Positions 61,856 through 64,000 of a stretch of 64,000 bases of DNA are shown piece by piece. Made by a program: the position numbers and the translations under genes. The stretch lies in the NCBI RefSeq assembly GCF_023276435.1, contig NZ_JALLPO010000010.1:151504-215503 (forward strand), read 5' to 3'. This stretch comes from Sphaerisporangium perillae. GTDB taxonomy: Bacteria; Actinomycetota; Actinomycetes; Streptosporangiales; Streptosporangiaceae. Each line of letters opens with the position of its first letter. Position 1 is the first letter of the stretch. The notes under the pieces were generated by a model. That model saw only the letters and a list, made by a program, of their open reading frames with translations, had not been told where the DNA came from and did no database searches.

Positions 61856-61875
61856 CGTACGATAACTGTCGAACG
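61856..61875. promoter_or_regulatory. TetR operator-like palindrome between MFS and tetR
   Basis: CGTACGA (61856-61862) and TCGAACG (61869-61875) are 7-bp arms with one mismatch around 6 bp. A second nested pair, TCGCACA/TGTGCGA (61848-61854/61877-61883), flanks them. The site covers the presumed divergent promoters. Confidence 0.6.
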
Positions 61876-61920
61876 GTGTGCGAGAGATTTATCCTGGAGC
61901 GAACGAAGGAGCCTCGCAAC

Positions 61921-62586
61921 GTGCCCACCAAGCAAACGTTCACCTCGGTCTGGTCCCGCCCGGCCACGCCGAAGCCCGTCCGCGAGCAGCCCGCGCTGAG
62001 CCGCGACCAGATCGTCAGGGCGGCGATCGAGCTGCTCGACTCCGAAGGCCTGGACGCCCTCAGCATGCGCAAGCTCGGCACCAGGCTCGGCGCGGGGGCG
62101 ACCAGCATCTACTGGCATGTGTCGAACAAGGAGCAATTGCTGGAGCTGGCGCTCGACGAGGTCTACGGCGAGGTGCAAGTCCCCGACCCCGTGAAAGCCG
62201 GCTGGCGGGACACCGCGGCGGTGTTCGCCTACGGCCTGCGCAACGCGATGCTCCGGCACCCGTGGTCGGTCATGCTCATCGGTTCCATGCCCAGCCTCGG
62301 CCCGAACGCCCTCGCGGCGTCCTCCATGCTGACCGACGCCATGGAGCTGGCCGGTTTCACCGGGCTCACGCTCGACTACGCCGTCGGCGCCGTCCTTTCC
62401 TACACCCTCGGCGCCACCACCCCCGAAGCGAGCTGGATGAACACCATCGGCCGCTCCGCCGTGGACCAAGGGGAGTGGATGAAGAACCTACGCGAACAGC
62501 TCCAGGTCGCCGCGGCGGACCACCCAAAGCTGCTGGCCCGCTACACCGACTACGAGAAGCTCGACCGCGACCAGACCAGAACCTGA
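61921..62586 (+). CDS. TetR family regulator with frameshifted C-terminus
   Basis: A 221-residue repressor. HTH: LSMRKLGTRLGAGATSIYWH, then VSNKEQLLELALDEVYGEV. The ligand domain is the TetR_C type common in drug-efflux regulators. GTG at 61921 is preferred because AAGGAG precedes it; GTG at 61876 lies inside the operator. The reading frame stops at RDQTRT, but the next 20 codons in the -1 frame encode LSFDFGLIAVLDGLEARLSR, the ending expected for this family. A one-base loss near 62575 would explain this. The truncated protein may still bind DNA. Divergent from the MFS pump. Confidence 0.88.
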   Translation: MPTKQTFTSVWSRPATPKPVREQPALSRDQIVRAAIELLDSEGLDALSMRKLGTRLGAGATSIYWHVSNKEQLLELALDEVYGEVQVPDPVKAGWRDTAAVFAYGLRNAMLRHPWSVMLIGSMPSLGPNALAASSMLTDAMELAGFTGLTLDYAVGAVLSYTLGATTPEASWMNTIGRSAVDQGEWMKNLREQLQVAAADHPKLLARYTDYEKLDRDQTRT

Positions 62587-62648
62587 GCTTCGACTTCGGC
62601 CTGATCGCCGTCCTGGACGGCCTCGAGGCCCGCCTGAGCCGGCACTGA
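62587..62648 (+). pseudogene. Out-of-frame C-terminal tail of the TetR gene
   Basis: Translation in the frame one base back gives FDFGLIAVLDGLEARLSRH and a stop at 62646-62648. FxFGLxxxLDGLEARL is a recurrent ending of TetR drug-efflux regulators, so this is the lost tail of the preceding gene rather than a separate one. Confidence 0.6.
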
Positions 62649-62759
62649 ACCCCCGGGAAACGCCCCGCACCACGGGAGGCCGTACGCGGGAGCCGAGCCG
62701 GACAGTATGTCAGGCACTGCCCGATCGGTTTTACAGCGTGATCGGCTAGGCTCGGTAAC

Positions 62760-64000
62760 ATGCTACCCACCTTGGCCGACGTCCTCGCCTTGGACGCCGT
62801 CCGCCGAGGCAATCCGCGCGTCGTCGCCGGCGCCGACCGGCTCGACACGCGGGTGCGCTGGGTGCATGTCGGCGAGATCAGCGACATCGCCCACCTGCTC
62901 CGCGGCGGCGAGCTCATCCTCACCACGGGCGTCGCCCTGCCCGAAGAGCCCGGCAAGCTCGCCGAGTACATCGCCGACCTGGCCTCCGTAGGCGCCTCCG
63001 GCCTCGTCGTCGAGCTCGGCCGCAGGTTCATCGGCGAACTGCCGCGCGCCGTCGTCGAAGCGGCGGAGATCCACGGCCTCCCTCTGGTCACGCTGGCCCG
63101 CGAGACACCTTTCGTGCAGATCACCGAGTCGGTGCACGCCCGCATCATCGACATCCAACTGGAGGAGCTCCGCGCGTCCGAACAGCTCCACGAGGTGTTC
63201 ACCGAGCTGTCGGTCGAAGGCGCCACCCCCGCCGAGGTGCTGAGCCAGGTCTCCCGCCTGTCCGCCCGCCCCGCGATCCTGGAGAACCTCGCCCACCAGG
63301 TCCTCGCCTGCGAGTCCGCCGGCCGCGACACCGGCATCCTGCTCGCCAACTGGGAGGCTCGGTCACGCGCCGTGGCCCCCCGCGAGCGCACCGCCTACGA
63401 TGCGACGTCCGGCTGGCTGGTCACCATGGTCGGCGCCCGCGGCCACGACTGGGGGCGGCTCATCCTGCTCTGCGAGTCGGCGCCCGGACCCCGTGACATC
63501 GTCCTCGCCGAGCGCGCCGCGACCACCCTGGCACTCGGCCGGCTGCTGGAACGCCACCAGGAAAGCCTGGAACGCCAGGCACACGGCACGATCATCACCG
63601 GCATCCTCACCCACGCCTACGCCGACCCCGAGGAGGCCGCGGCCCGCGCCCGCGCGGTCGGCGTCCCGCTGACCGGGCGAAAGCTCATGAGCGTGGTGCT
63701 CCGCCTCACAGAACCCTCGGCCGAGACCGCGCTCAACCTGCAGGCCCGGCTGGGCGAACTGGCCGAGGCCACCGCCGCCGCCTGCCGCGAAGCCAAACTG
63801 CCCGCGCTCGTCGGCGCCCTCGGGCAGAACCGCGTCGGCGTCCTGCTGCCCCTGCCGCCCCGCACCCTCGCCGAAGGCGCCCTCACCGCCCTCGCCGAAC
63901 GGCTCCGCACGGCCTTCCCCACGCCGTTCGTCCTCGCCGCCGGATCGGTCGTCGAGTCCATCAAAGAGGTGCGGCGCAGCTTCCTCGAGGCCGAGCAGGT
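62760..64000 (+). CDS. PucR family transcriptional regulator (3' end cut by window edge)
   Basis: 413 residues are present; the C-terminal HTH_30 domain lies beyond the window. The N-terminal PucR domain (about 1-125) is clear: LLRGGELILTTGVALPEEPG, LVVELGRRFIGELPRAVVEA and LPLVTLARETPFVQITESVH. A middle GAF/GGDEF-like region follows. The ATG at 62760 is close to the domain start and lacks a clear Shine-Dalgarno sequence. As the second PucR gene near omega-amino-acid genes it may control mmsA/aminotransferase or genes to the right. Confidence 0.9.
   Translation, partial: MLPTLADVLALDAVRRGNPRVVAGADRLDTRVRWVHVGEISDIAHLLRGGELILTTGVALPEEPGKLAEYIADLASVGASGLVVELGRRFIGELPRAVVEAAEIHGLPLVTLARETPFVQITESVHARIIDIQLEELRASEQLHEVFTELSVEGATPAEVLSQVSRLSARPAILENLAHQVLACESAGRDTGILLANWEARSRAVAPRERTAYDATSGWLVTMVGARGHDWGRLILLCESAPGPRDIVLAERAATTLALGRLLERHQESLERQAHGTIITGILTHAYADPEEAAARARAVGVPLTGRKLMSVVLRLTEPSAETALNLQARLGELAEATAAACREAKLPALVGALGQNRVGVLLPLPPRTLAEGALTALAERLRTAFPTPFVLAAGSVVESIKEVRRSFLEAEQ

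Overview
This 64-kb window is very GC-rich DNA with strong G/C preference at third codon positions, GTG and TTG starts, eukaryotic-type Ser/Thr kinases, an AfsR/SARP regulator, LAL and PucR regulators and a DUF4916 protein. It is the chromosome of an actinomycete, and the gene mix best fits the Streptosporangiales (Nonomuraea/Streptosporangium-like). That placement is inferred from protein character only. No tRNA, rRNA, CRISPR array, integrase or intact insertion sequence was seen.

Layout. 1-10200: a cut amidohydrolase divergent from a MarR regulator, a ThuA-domain protein, an EstB-like serine hydrolase, a large membrane Ser/Thr kinase with a three-repeat ectodomain, a VOC+SDR operon, and an anti-sigma-type ATPase divergent from an HTH/TPR regulator. 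10200-18550: a polyprenol-mannose-type mannosyltransferase, a phosphatidylglycerol lysyltransferase divergent from a membrane-anchored esterase, a PaaI thioesterase, a CHAP protein with a C-terminal membrane anchor, a small secreted protein, a degenerate Nudix protein, and a broken remnant of an AMP-forming ligase. 18540-24230: an MMPL exporter divergent from a TetR gene, which is followed after 3 nt by a LAL-type LuxR regulator.

24230-30700 differs from its flanks. Codon third positions are richer in A/T. It carries a lipoprotein PQQ-type sugar dehydrogenase and two large proteins of 559 and 899 residues that I cannot assign to a family. It is the best candidate for acquired, undescribed biology. 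30800-36600: an OmpA-domain protein and a lipoprotein whose junction is five 21-bp tandem repeats, then a kinase/AfsR-like operon (3-nt gap) resembling a physically linked AfsK/AfsR cascade.

36800-46000: an alkylsulfatase-like metallo-beta-lactamase, a HipA-like kinase/DUF3037 pair, a GNAT protein, a secreted TAP-like hydrolase, a SpoIIE phosphatase, and the MEP-pathway genes ispG and dxr. The site-2 protease gene that usually sits between dxr and ispG is absent. 46200-48550: tandem secreted trypsin-like proteases.

48550-64000 looks like a nitrogen/omega-amino-acid catabolic region: an aldehyde dehydrogenase with a TetR gene, PucR divergent from gabT, a saccharopine-dehydrogenase-like protein, a PotD-like binding lipoprotein, a coupled class-III aminotransferase/mmsA pair, an MFS exporter with a divergent frameshifted TetR gene, and a second PucR gene cut by the window end. 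Together these suggest import of a polyamine or amino acid, transamination to a semialdehyde, and oxidation to a CoA ester or acid under PucR control. The substrate is inferred, not shown.
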